This document shows positions 26,542 to 35,039 of a stretch of 64,000 nucleotides of DNA, piece after piece (within the stretch, counting starts at the first letter, position 1; every line of letters starts with the position of its first letter). Source of the stretch: Flexivirga oryzae (GTDB lineage Bacteria > Actinomycetota > Actinomycetes > Actinomycetales > Dermatophilaceae). Location: contig NZ_JACHVQ010000001.1 in NCBI RefSeq assembly GCF_014190805.1, positions 1-64,000 on the forward strand. Direction: 5' to 3'. Under the pieces are notes generated by a model, which worked only from the letters and a program-made list of their open reading frames with translations, was not told the DNA's origin and ran no database searches. The position numbers and the translations under genes were made by a program.

Positions 26542-27138
26542 GTGTCCGCGACCAGCCCTGCCGATGATGCAGTCCTCGACGTGCGAGGTATGCGCAAGCC
26601 CCTGAAGCACCCGACGATCTTCGGCCGGTTCAAGGAGCTGGGTGTCGGGGAGTCGTTCGTGCTGGTCAACGACCACGACCCGAAGCACCTGCACGACGAG
26701 TTCGACCAGGAGTGGCCGGGTGGCTACGACTGGGAGTACCTCAACGAGGAGATGCGCGACTGGCAGATCCGGATCACCCGGCGGGCGAGTGCGCCGACGC
26801 CGCGGCTGCTGGGTCAGGCGGACGACCTGGGTGGTCAACCGGGTGCGGACGGCGCGGTATGGCGCCTCGGTGGTCGCGACCGCGACCTGGACGCGAGCGT
26901 GCTCGAGGTGGAGCCGGGTGTCGCGCTGGAGCCGCACCACGGGCCGGGCTCGGACGTGCTGGTGACGGTGCTGTCCGGCGGCGGTCGACTGGTGACCGAG
27001 GTCGGTGAGATCGCTTTGACGCCAGGGGCGTTGGTGCACGTCCCGGCGGGCGCGGAGCGGGGTTTCGCCGCCGGGGACGACGGGTTGCGGGTGCTGCTGG
27101 TGCAGCGCCGTCGCCAGGAGCTGTCGCTGGGTCACTGA
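26542..27138 (+). CDS. DUF2249 - cupin fusion protein
   Basis: The 198-residue protein starts at GTG 26542 with AAGAAGG upstream. Residues about 10-80 form a DUF2249 domain (VLDVRGMRKPLKHPTIFGRFKELGVGESFVLVNDHDPKHLHDEF...WQIRI), a TusA-like fold common in nitric-oxide and nitrite-reduction loci. Residues 110-190 form a cupin (LEVEPGVALEPHHGPGSDVLVTVLSGGGRL...LVHVPAGAERGF). Domain company and the divergent HTH/cupin pair suggest a redox or NO stress response, which is inference. Confidence 0.82.
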   Translation: MSATSPADDAVLDVRGMRKPLKHPTIFGRFKELGVGESFVLVNDHDPKHLHDEFDQEWPGGYDWEYLNEEMRDWQIRITRRASAPTPRLLGQADDLGGQPGADGAVWRLGGRDRDLDASVLEVEPGVALEPHHGPGSDVLVTVLSGGGRLVTEVGEIALTPGALVHVPAGAERGFAAGDDGLRVLLVQRRRQELSLGH

Positions 27139-27172
27139 CGTCTGGATGGCGCGCTTCGGGTGTAGTGCCGAG

Positions 27173-27790
27173 CTAGCGGATCGGCCACTGCAGCGCCGCC
27201 GCGGCGTGCCGGATCGTTCCGGCAAGTGCGGGGCTGTTCAGCGGACGGGCGACCTGCGGGTCCGCCGGGAAGGCGTCGCGTGCGGGTGCGTACAGCACGA
27301 CCGACGGCTCGCCGTTCATGCTCGAGGGCACGTAGAGCCCGTCCAGATCGGGCCAGGTGCTCCGAATCGCATGGGACCGGTTGCGGCATGCGTCCTTGCG
27401 GCCACCGGCCAGCCACGAGGAGGCGCCGTTGCGCAGCAGCCACTGGCCGGTCAGATCCAGCAGGTGCAGCTTCCGTGACGGCAGCCAGCCGACCAATGCC
27501 CGGGCAGCGGAGAGGTGGATCGCTCGGGTCGCCTGAAAGACCTCGGCGAACGCGGTCTCCACGTCGGGGCTGGCGTAGCAGACGGCCCAGTCCGGTTGGG
27601 TGCGGGCCGGTTCGGGATGCGGGTCCCAGCGCATCGATCGCAGCGGCCCGAAGTCGCGCAACTGGTCCCATCGCTGCCGGTGCGTGCCCTGGGTGCGGTG
27701 GATCCGCCACAGCGCGCGGTCGTATTCCAGGACGTCACCGGGGCGGCTGATCAGCTCCCGGGTCGGGCGCAGCGGGTTCTTGCCGGTCAC
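27173..27790 (-). CDS. RES-domain toxin
   Basis: The 205-residue protein starts at GTG 27790 overlapping the antitoxin stop (GTGA). It matches the RES family with ALWRIHRTQGTHRQRWDQLRDFGPLRSMRWDPHP, VCYASPDVETAFAEVFQATR and LHLLDLTG. Conserved Arg/Tyr/Glu/Ser residues of the family (R in WRIHR, Y in CYAS, E in AFAEVF) are present. RES toxins degrade NAD+ in the cytosol, causing growth arrest. At 205 residues it is of ordinary length. It appears intact. Confidence 0.88.
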   Translation of the reverse strand: MTGKNPLRPTRELISRPGDVLEYDRALWRIHRTQGTHRQRWDQLRDFGPLRSMRWDPHPEPARTQPDWAVCYASPDVETAFAEVFQATRAIHLSAARALVGWLPSRKLHLLDLTGQWLLRNGASSWLAGGRKDACRNRSHAIRSTWPDLDGLYVPSSMNGEPSVVLYAPARDAFPADPQVARPLNSPALAGTIRHAAAALQWPIR

Positions 27791-28365
27791 TGACGACCGA
27801 GTTCGTCCGCGAGCTCGGCAACGACATGCACGGCACCCCCGGTCGCCAGCCACGCCGCGGGTGATCTGCCGTTGAGACTCTGCTGCGGGGTGGTCATGAA
27901 CGCCGCGACATCCAGCGGGTGGTGGTCGGCCGGCAGTGCGGCAAGCACGTCGCGCAGACCGGGCAGTGGTCCGTCATCGGTGAACTGCCAGCGCGGGAAG
28001 ACGTGCTCGCCGGTCCGGGCGCGCCCGGCGACGTACAAGCGCCCGTTGCTGACGTCACGGCGGATGTTGGCGGGCTTCATGCCGAACTTGGTCGCGACCT
28101 GTCCGGTGGTGTAGCCCTGCTCGACTGCATGGCGTTGTGCGGCCGCCGTATCGGCGGCGTTCCGCACCAGGGCCACCGTCTGGTGCGCCGGGTCGACGGC
28201 GTCGGCCGGAACACCGCCGTGCTCGACGAGGAAGGACCGCTCGGCGGCCGTCATGGTGTCCGTCGACTCGGTGGCCTCGATGAGGATCTCCATGAACTCC
28301 TGCGGACTCATCGACGCGCGGTGGTCGGCCAGCACACGGTCCAGGTCGTGGATCATGGACGTCAT
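27787..28365 (-). CDS. Antitoxin of the RES toxin-antitoxin pair (DNA-binding type)
   Basis: The 192-residue protein precedes the toxin and overlaps it by 4 nt. A central HTH-like block reads GYTTGQVATKFGMKPANIRRDVSNGRLYVAG, and the C-terminus (TTPQQSLNGRSPAAWLATGG) resembles the MbcA/ParS-like toxin-binding part of RES-Xre antitoxins. It is longer than typical Xre antitoxins. Start choice is uncertain: ATGs at 28374, 28371, 28365 and 28356 are in frame. 28365 is favoured because TATCAT would place a leaderless start there. Confidence 0.8.
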   Translation of the reverse strand: MTSMIHDLDRVLADHRASMSPQEFMEILIEATESTDTMTAAERSFLVEHGGVPADAVDPAHQTVALVRNAADTAAAQRHAVEQGYTTGQVATKFGMKPANIRRDVSNGRLYVAGRARTGEHVFPRWQFTDDGPLPGLRDVLAALPADHHPLDVAAFMTTPQQSLNGRSPAAWLATGGAVHVVAELADELGRQ

Positions 28366-28373
28366 GTTCATCA

Positions 28374-28397
28374 TGATACGCCGTATCACTGTGATAC
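28374..28397. promoter_or_regulatory. Triple-hexamer operator of the RES TA operon
   Basis: TGATAC-gcc-GTATCA-ctg-TGATAC gives two overlapping perfect palindromes with 3-bp spacers. It covers the putative -10 and start of the antitoxin gene, a typical layout for conditional autorepression by the antitoxin-toxin complex. Confidence 0.65.
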
Positions 28398-28446
28398 CCA
28401 GTGTGACCGGTCGGACGACTGCGCATGCGGTGCGTACTGTCCGTGC

Positions 28447-31400
28447 TCACGCGGCCACCTGGATCGGCACCGCTCGACTGCGTATGACGAGAGCGCCGCG
28501 GCCCGGCTGCGGCCGTCCTGCCGGCGCGAGGGTTGCGCCGAGCAGGTCGCCGTCGCGGCGGCCCGGTTGCAGGATGATGCCGGTCTGACGGCGGCGGAGC
28601 TCGGCGACCGCGCCCCGGAAGGCATTCATCAGGGAGTCGGTTTGTCCGGTGGCACAGACGATCCCGCCGTGACGACGGCCGTGCTGCAGGTAGTCGGCGA
28701 GCAGGTCGTCGATGGGGGAGCCCAGCAGGTCGTCGAGGTCGTCGACCAGCACCGCACCACCGGGGTGTGCGTTGAGCCAGGCTGCGAACGTCTCCGGTGA
28801 CGCTGCGTCGAGGACGTCGGTGCCGTCGGGGACGTCGGGGACGTCGGGGGGCTGTCCGTGTCCGTCGATCCAGCAGATCGGCCGGTCGCGCAGCTGGTGG
28901 GCGATCGTGGCCAACGTGGTGGTGCGCCCGCTTCGCACGGGCCCGGCGATGAGTGCTGCCAGTTCGCCGAAACCACCCAGCGGTAGGCCCATCGGCGTGA
29001 CCTGGGCACCGCCGATGCCGACCAAGACCTGGTCCGTGTCGACCGGTAGGTCACCACGTCTGCAGCTGCTCGGCACGGGCGTGAACCGACGCACGTGTGT
29101 GCCGCGCATCTTCCCGCTGATCCGTGAGATGTACTGGGCGACAACGGTCCCGGACGGATCATCGGTGGGAAGTGCGACCTGCAGCTCCAAGGCCGCCGGG
29201 CAGATCACCGCCCTGCCCGGTGGCATCGCCGCAGGCAGGTCGGCTTCCCTCATGCCGAGCAGCACCACGTCGCTGCGGTCCGCGAGGTCCAGCACCAGCC
29301 GGCTGGAGAAGTCGCTCGCCACCCGGCCGGTGCCGAGGGCACGGCCACCGCTGGCGGCGGCATACAGCCCGACGGCGGGCCCGTCCCGGATGACCTGCAA
29401 CAACTCGTCGGTCATCCGGCCGAGCGTCGCCTCCTCGCTGACGTCGTTCAGTGCCTCCCAGCCGTCGACGAGCAGCAGGATCCGGGGCAGCGTCCCGCCG
29501 CCGCGCAGGTGCTCCGAAAACTCGGTAACGCTCTCCCGGGCGAATTGTTGCCGGCGAGAGCGGATTTCGTTGCTGAGCCACTGGACGAGCGCGGTGATCC
29601 GCCCCACGTCGTCGCGTTCGATGACGGCACCGCACTGCGGAAGGCCGGTCAGCACCCCGAGCGCCGACTCCGTGTCGACGACATAGATCGCAAACCCCTC
29701 GGTCGGCCAGGTCAGCGCGGCCTGCACGGCGAGAGTGCGCAGCAGCGAGGTACGCCCGCTGCGTGGGCCACCGATGACGGCGAGATGCCCGTCGGCCTCC
29801 AGATCCCAGGAGACCGTCCGGGTCGTCTGCTCGTGCGGGAGATCCAGCAATCCGAAGGGGATGGCATCCGTTCCGCACGGCGCACCCTGGATGCCGTGCG
29901 CCGGACCGGTGAGGTCCGCCGTGGTGACAGCTTCCGACAGGGGCGGCAGCCACGGCGACTTCGGTGGCGTAACCCCGAGTTGCTCACTGGCGCAACGAAT
30001 TGCCGCGACGACGCGTTGCAGATCTGTCGGACCGTCCGCGGTCCGGGCAGCGCTCAGCAGCGTCGGTGCACTGACCGCCGACACGACCTTCGAGACCTCG
30101 ATGTCCGCGCGCTCACCCACGCTGCGGCCGCCGATGCGTGCGGTCTGGAACGTCAGCGGTCGACTGCCCCCGGTACGCAGGATCGCCCGCCCGGGCGACG
30201 CCGACGAGATCCCGGCTGCGAGTCCGGTCTCGATCACGTCCTGCGAGTCCGCGTCGTCGCGGACCCGCAGTGCGATGCGCAGGTTGACGTTGGCGCGAAT
30301 GTCGGCGGAGATGACACCTGCCGGCCGTTGTGTTGCGAGCACCAGATGTATGCCGAGGGAACGACCCACGGCGGCAAGGCGGACGAGGCCGGAGATGAAG
30401 TCCGGCATCTCCTCCGCCAACACGCGGAACTCGTCGATCACCAGCACGAGACGCGGCAAGGGTGGCAGGTCGGGAAGCCGGAGGTAATCCTCGATGTCCT
30501 TCGCGCCGGCGTGACCCAGCAGCTGCTCGCGGCGCCGTACCTCCGCGCCCAGGGACGTGAGGGCGCGGGCGGTCAGATGTGCATCGAGGTCCGTGACGAG
30601 TCCGAGCGTGTGCGGGAGGTTCGCGCAGTCCTGGAAGGCGGCGCCGCCCTTGTAGTCCACGAGCACGAAGCACATCTCGTCGGGCCGGTTGGCCACTGCG
30701 AGTGACGTCACCAGGCTCTGCAGCAGTTCGGACTTGCCGGCACCGGTGGTGCCGGCGACGAGTGCGTGTGGCCCGTCGGCCGCAAGGTCCAGTAGTAGTG
30801 AGCCCTCTGCGGAGACGCCCAGGGGAGCCACGGTGGACCTGCGCTGAGCGACCCAGTGGTCGACGACGTTCGACGCATCGGTGGGGTCGCAGCCGTCGGC
30901 CCGCCATACATCCAGCAGTGCAGCCCGATCGGGCGCAGCGCCGGCATCGACGTCCGGGGTCGCATCACAGACCTGTGCGAGCAGGCGGGCAAACGTATGC
31001 GACAGGTCGGGCAGGGGCAGGTCGGGACAGCCAGAGGCATTGACGGCGCCGCTGACGACGACGGACATGCTGCTGCGGACCTCGATCGATGCCGCGCACT
31101 CCGCGGGTAGGTCGGCGGCGTCGCCGAGTGCGATGATCGCGATGCCACCTCGCTTCGTTGCCGCCAAGAGTTCGGTGACCTCGGCGCGCTTGCCCAGGGT
31201 GTCCCAGCCGTCGAGGACCAGCACGGTCGAGACTGCGGGCCGGTCGCGGTCCGTGATCGAGGCATTGTCGTCGCACTCGGGGGAGAGGTCGGAAAGCAGC
31301 TTCTGGCAGGAAGTTTCGTCCGTTTCGAGATCCAGGATCGTGCTGGGCGCGTGTGGCCCGGGAGTGACGTGCGGGAGGTCCGCGGCCCAGTCCCAGCGAG

Positions 31401-32694
31401 CTCTCGAGGCTGCGGAGTCGCACACGACGATGAGCCTGAGGAAGCGGGGTGACTGCCAGGCCGCGAGCTGCAGCAGCAGGCCGTGCGCCAGACGCAGTCG
31501 TTCGATGGGTTGGCCTGTCAGGCCGATGATCCGAGAGTCGTTCAGGCAGAGGGTGATCGGAGCTTCCAGCAGCGTCACCGTCTCGGGGGGTGCGCCGCCA
31601 CCCGAGACCTGGATCAGGCTCGGGATCGTCCCGATACCGATGCGACACGACAGGTAGTCGTCATGCGTCGGGGACCGCGCCCACAATCGGCTGTCACGCG
31701 TCGCCGCGGCGCGTAACGCGTCGCTGATCGGCGGTGCGATCCTGCGGCGGATCGTGAGTTCGTCGGTGCTGACACCGCGACGGGTGTCGGCGAGCAGTGT
31801 CAGTGCCGTGGCGTATTCGGCGCGCTGCTGCCTGACGCGGCTCGCTCCGCCCTGCCGGTCGGACAGGTGTTGTCCGATCATCATGACCGGCCCGAGCAGG
31901 GCGAACATCAGGAACATCGCGTTGTGCAGCAGCAGGACCATGCCGACCGCCACAAGCATCGGCAGCACGATGAGCGGCCACGGCACCCGATGTCGCTCGG
32001 GCTTGACCGGGGGAGTGGGGCGTTCGAGTGTTGTGGCGGTCAGGCGAAGTGGGACGCGTGGGGCTCGTTGGAAGCGGATCCGGCAGGACTCGTCCGTTGC
32101 CACGGCTTCCGCGACGTGCAATGCGCGCTCCAGCGCGATGGTTGTGTTTCCGACGCGTAGCCGCTGTCCGGCACGCACCTCAACGGGTCGTTCCGGATCC
32201 AGTCGGTGATCGTCGATGCGACTGCCGTTGGTGGATCCGGCGTCGGACACCATCGCCCGGCCCTGGTCGACACCGACGACGAGGTGCGTTCGGGACAGAC
32301 CCGGGTCGCTCAACACCAGAGAGCTGGAAGGGCCCCGGCCGATCCGTTGCACCTGTGCGCTGAGTGCGGTCCGGGCCCCGACATCCGGTCCTTCGGTCAC
32401 GACCAGATCGAGGAGGTGCGGCGCCTGCGCGGCGGTGGGCGCCGGTGAGAGCTGCACGCCGTTGTACAACGGGTGATGACCCAGGTTCGTCGAGTCGTCC
32501 AGGAGGTCGCTGCCGGCATACAACCGATCGGGCACCGTGAGTCCGCAGGTGCGCATCACCTGGCGGATCTCGGCCCAGGTCGCCCGCTCTCCTGCGCGAA
32601 CGCAGGCGGTGACCGCCGTTCCGTCGAGGGCGACGAGTCGCAGGCGAATGGCGCGTGAAGTGGGCTCCTGGTGGTTCGTGGTGTCTGTCGGCAT
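28447..32694 (-). CDS. Orphan EssC/EccC-like FtsK-SpoIIIE ATPase with FHA domain
   Basis: The 1415-residue protein starts at ATG 32694. In order it has a ubiquitin-like N-terminus (IRLRLVALDGTAVTACVRAGE), an FHA domain (IGRGPSSSLVLSDPGLSRTHLVV...DAGSTNGSRID), two membrane segments (WPLIVLPMLVAVGMVLLLH, AMFLMFALLGPVMMIG) and three FtsK-type ATPase domains. Domain 1 has a full Walker A (GTTGAGKSELLQ, about residue 648) and Walker B (LVLVIDEFRVL). Domains 2 (GGPRSGRTS, about 976) and 3 (GPVRSGRTT, about 1253) carry Arg for Lys, as in EccC. No WXG100, EccB, EccD, EccE or MycP genes are nearby. Its role is open. Confidence 0.87.
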   Translation of the reverse strand: MPTDTTNHQEPTSRAIRLRLVALDGTAVTACVRAGERATWAEIRQVMRTCGLTVPDRLYAGSDLLDDSTNLGHHPLYNGVQLSPAPTAAQAPHLLDLVVTEGPDVGARTALSAQVQRIGRGPSSSLVLSDPGLSRTHLVVGVDQGRAMVSDAGSTNGSRIDDHRLDPERPVEVRAGQRLRVGNTTIALERALHVAEAVATDESCRIRFQRAPRVPLRLTATTLERPTPPVKPERHRVPWPLIVLPMLVAVGMVLLLHNAMFLMFALLGPVMMIGQHLSDRQGGASRVRQQRAEYATALTLLADTRRGVSTDELTIRRRIAPPISDALRAAATRDSRLWARSPTHDDYLSCRIGIGTIPSLIQVSGGGAPPETVTLLEAPITLCLNDSRIIGLTGQPIERLRLAHGLLLQLAAWQSPRFLRLIVVCDSAASRARWDWAADLPHVTPGPHAPSTILDLETDETSCQKLLSDLSPECDDNASITDRDRPAVSTVLVLDGWDTLGKRAEVTELLAATKRGGIAIIALGDAADLPAECAASIEVRSSMSVVVSGAVNASGCPDLPLPDLSHTFARLLAQVCDATPDVDAGAAPDRAALLDVWRADGCDPTDASNVVDHWVAQRRSTVAPLGVSAEGSLLLDLAADGPHALVAGTTGAGKSELLQSLVTSLAVANRPDEMCFVLVDYKGGAAFQDCANLPHTLGLVTDLDAHLTARALTSLGAEVRRREQLLGHAGAKDIEDYLRLPDLPPLPRLVLVIDEFRVLAEEMPDFISGLVRLAAVGRSLGIHLVLATQRPAGVISADIRANVNLRIALRVRDDADSQDVIETGLAAGISSASPGRAILRTGGSRPLTFQTARIGGRSVGERADIEVSKVVSAVSAPTLLSAARTADGPTDLQRVVAAIRCASEQLGVTPPKSPWLPPLSEAVTTADLTGPAHGIQGAPCGTDAIPFGLLDLPHEQTTRTVSWDLEADGHLAVIGGPRSGRTSLLRTLAVQAALTWPTEGFAIYVVDTESALGVLTGLPQCGAVIERDDVGRITALVQWLSNEIRSRRQQFARESVTEFSEHLRGGGTLPRILLLVDGWEALNDVSEEATLGRMTDELLQVIRDGPAVGLYAAASGGRALGTGRVASDFSSRLVLDLADRSDVVLLGMREADLPAAMPPGRAVICPAALELQVALPTDDPSGTVVAQYISRISGKMRGTHVRRFTPVPSSCRRGDLPVDTDQVLVGIGGAQVTPMGLPLGGFGELAALIAGPVRSGRTTTLATIAHQLRDRPICWIDGHGQPPDVPDVPDGTDVLDAASPETFAAWLNAHPGGAVLVDDLDDLLGSPIDDLLADYLQHGRRHGGIVCATGQTDSLMNAFRGAVAELRRRQTGIILQPGRRDGDLLGATLAPAGRPQPGRGALVIRSRAVPIQVAA

Positions 32695-32747
32695 AACCGG
32701 ATTCTGGGATGGCCCGGGTCCGCGGCGCTGGGATGAAGGCATCTCCC

Positions 32748-32756
32748 TGTGGATAA
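32748..32756 (-). promoter_or_regulatory. Perfect DnaA-box sequence (TTATCCACA) in the EssC-like/tadA spacer
   Basis: TGTGGATAA on the plus strand is an exact consensus DnaA box on the minus strand. It is single, so not an origin. It lies 54 bp upstream of the EssC-like ATG. The remainder of the 261-bp divergent spacer is promoter-like, AT-richer sequence around 32850-32880. Confidence 0.4.
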
Positions 32757-32916
32757 CTGTTTTCGCTGGTGTCGACTGCGCCATGCTGAGAGCGCGACGG
32801 GTGCTCCGGGCCGCCCCCGGCTCGAGGCCCGGGCCCCGTCGCGCAAGGTAAGGGCTTTGTAAAGGTTTGGTCTTATTTGGCCAATGCTGGGGGTTTCCTG
32901 TGTTGTATGTCCACGT

Positions 32917-32936
32917 TCGCCCTGTATATGGGGCGA
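32917..32936 (+). promoter_or_regulatory. 5'-leader hairpin ahead of tadA
   Basis: TCGCCC and GGGCGA pair around an 8-nt loop TGTATATG, 8 bp before the GGGGAGG ribosome site of tadA. It could modulate translation. It matches no riboswitch that I recognise. Confidence 0.35.
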
Positions 32937-32955
32937 GTTTCTGGGGAGGTGCTCG

Positions 32956-34179
32956 ATGGACGGCGCAGAGGTCATCGAGGACGAGATCCGCGAGCTGATC
33001 CGTCGGCAGCGACTCGACCCTGCCCACGATCAGCACATCCTGCACGGGTTGGTGCGTGAGGCGGTGCAGGACTACGAGGAGCGCAGCCTGCACGGCGGTC
33101 TGGCGCCGCTGGGCGACAGGGAGCAGGCCACCCAGCGCGTGCTCGACGCGGTCCTCGGTTTCGGCCCCTTGCAGCCCTATCTGGATGATCCGTCGATCGA
33201 GGAAATCTGGGTGAATGAACCCGAGCGGGTGTTCGTCGCACGCCAGGGCGTGCCCGAGCTGACACCCACGATCCTGACGTCCGAGCAGGTCCGGACGCTG
33301 GTCGAGCGGATGCTGAAGCCCAGCGGGCGCCGGATAGATCTCAGCTCGCCCTTCGTCGACGCCACGCTGCCGGACGGTAGCCGACTGCACGTCGCCATCC
33401 CGGACATCACCCGCAGCCACTGGCTGATCAACATCCGCAAGTTCGTCGCCCGGGCACGACGGCTGGACGACCTCGTCCGGCTCGGCACGATCACGGCCCC
33501 CGCGGCGCGCTTCCTGGCCGCCGCCGTCGCCTCCGGGTTGAACGTGATCGTCAGTGGGGGAACTCAGTCCGGCAAGACGACCACGCTCAACTGTCTGGCG
33601 AGCGCGATCCCCTCGATGGAGCGCGTGGTCTCGTGCGAGGAGGTCTTCGAGCTGCAACTCAGCCTGCGTGACTGGGCCGCCATGCAGTGCCGCCAGCCGA
33701 GCCTGGAAGGCACCGGTGAGATCCCGCTGCGCCGCCTGGTCAAGGAGGCCCTGCGGATGCGGCCCTCGCGCATCATCGTCGGCGAGGTGCGCCAGGCCGA
33801 GAGTCTGGACCTACTCATCGCCTTGAATTCAGGACTCCCGGGTATGGCGACACTGCACGCGAACTCCGCGCGCGAAGCGATCGTCAAGATGTGCACGCTC
33901 CCGCTCCTCGCCGGTCCGAACGTCAGCTCCACGTTCGTCGTGCCGACGGTCGCCGCGTCGATCGATCTGGTCGTGCACATCGCACTCGATCGCGACGGTG
34001 CCCGTCGTGTCCGCGAGATCGTCGCCGTCCCCGGCCGGGTCGAGGGGGATGTGGTGGAGCTCGCCGACATCTACGTCCACCGCGAGGGGCGCCTGGTGCG
34101 CGGCAGCGGCTTCCCGACGCACGAGGAGCAGTTCCACCGTGCCGGTTACGACGTCGCCGAGCTGCTGGGGGACCGGTGA
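32956..34179 (+). CDS. tadA: Tad/Flp pilus secretion ATPase TadA (CpaF)
   Basis: The 407-residue ATPase starts at ATG 32956 with GGGGAGG eight bases upstream. It has the CpaF pattern: LGFGPLQPYLDDPSIEEIWVNEPERVF, Walker A VSGGTQSGKTTTLNCLASAIP, EEVFELQL (Asp-box region), ALRMRPSRIIVGEVRQAESLDLLIALNSG (Walker B) and GMATLHANSAREAI (His box). It is the cytosolic hexamer that powers Flp pilus assembly. It is the first gene of a seven-gene operon; tadB starts inside its stop. Confidence 0.94.
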   Translation: MDGAEVIEDEIRELIRRQRLDPAHDQHILHGLVREAVQDYEERSLHGGLAPLGDREQATQRVLDAVLGFGPLQPYLDDPSIEEIWVNEPERVFVARQGVPELTPTILTSEQVRTLVERMLKPSGRRIDLSSPFVDATLPDGSRLHVAIPDITRSHWLINIRKFVARARRLDDLVRLGTITAPAARFLAAAVASGLNVIVSGGTQSGKTTTLNCLASAIPSMERVVSCEEVFELQLSLRDWAAMQCRQPSLEGTGEIPLRRLVKEALRMRPSRIIVGEVRQAESLDLLIALNSGLPGMATLHANSAREAIVKMCTLPLLAGPNVSSTFVVPTVAASIDLVVHIALDRDGARRVREIVAVPGRVEGDVVELADIYVHREGRLVRGSGFPTHEEQFHRAGYDVAELLGDR

Positions 34180-35039
34180 ACGTCATCTTCCCGCTGATGT
34201 TCGGTGCGGGGCTGCTGTGCATCTGGTGGTCGTTCTGGCCGCGGGAGGAGGCCACGCGGCAACGCTCCGGAGCCTCGCTGCGTGAGCGCCTGTCCGACGA
34301 GGTCGTCCAATCGGGCCTGGGCGGTCTGACGACCGCTCGGTTGCTGTGGATCGCCGGAGCTGTCGGTGCGGTCGTGCTGCTGTTCGTCATGGCGGTCACC
34401 GCAGTCCCGGCGATCTCGGTGGCGTTCGCGGGGCTCGCGGCATACGGGCCGATCGCCTTCGTGCGCAGCAAAGCCCGCCGACGCCGATCCCAACTGCGGG
34501 ACCTGTGGCCAGACGTGGTCGACCACATCGCCTCGGCTGTGCGTGCGGGGCTGGCGCTGCCCGAGTCGCTGTCGCAGTTGGCGGTCCGTGGCCCGGAGGA
34601 GTTGCGGCCGGCGTTCGCCGAGTTCGCCCACGACTACCGCGCAGCGGGACGGTTCCACGAATGTCTCGACGCGCTCAAGGCGCGCCTCAGCGATCCGGTC
34701 GCCGACCGGCTCATCGAGTCGCTTCGCATCGCGCGCGAAGTCGGCGGCACGGATCTCGGCAAGCTGCTGCGCACGCTCTCGACCTTTCTGCGTGACGACG
34801 CTCGCACCAGGGCAGAGCTGGAAGCGCGGCAGTCGTGGACGGTCAATGCGGCACGGCTGGCCGTTGCTGCGCCGTGGATCGTGTTGGCAATGCTCGCAAC
34901 TCGTGGGGACTCGCTAGCGGCCTACCGTGATCCGAGCGGTGTCGTGGTCCTTGTGGTGGGCACCGCCGTCACGTTCGTCGCCTACCGGATCATGCGCCGT
35001 ATCGGACGCCTGCCGGTCGAGGCCAGGGTGCTGCGGTGA
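34176..35039 (+). CDS. tadB: Tad pilus inner-membrane platform protein TadB
   Basis: The 287-residue protein starts at GTG 34176, overlapping the tadA stop (GTGA). Two N-terminal membrane segments, a GspF/TadB-type cytosolic domain (DLWPDVVDHIASAVRAGLALPESLSQLAVRGP...LRIAREVGGTDLGKLLRTLSTFLRDDARTRAELEARQSW) and two C-terminal membrane helices are present. It forms the assembly platform with TadC and interacts with TadA. GTGA coupling to tadC follows. Confidence 0.92.
   Translation: MNVIFPLMFGAGLLCIWWSFWPREEATRQRSGASLRERLSDEVVQSGLGGLTTARLLWIAGAVGAVVLLFVMAVTAVPAISVAFAGLAAYGPIAFVRSKARRRRSQLRDLWPDVVDHIASAVRAGLALPESLSQLAVRGPEELRPAFAEFAHDYRAAGRFHECLDALKARLSDPVADRLIESLRIAREVGGTDLGKLLRTLSTFLRDDARTRAELEARQSWTVNAARLAVAAPWIVLAMLATRGDSLAAYRDPSGVVVLVVGTAVTFVAYRIMRRIGRLPVEARVLR

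Noticed and set aside
32748..32756. Chromosomal or plasmid origin
   Set aside because: Only one DnaA box was found and there is no dnaA, rep gene or AT-rich unwinding region.
28447..33657. Minus-strand frame extended to 1736 residues past the EssC-like start
   Set aside because: The extra 321 residues lie antisense to tadA, and ATG 32694 begins a conserved N-terminal domain.
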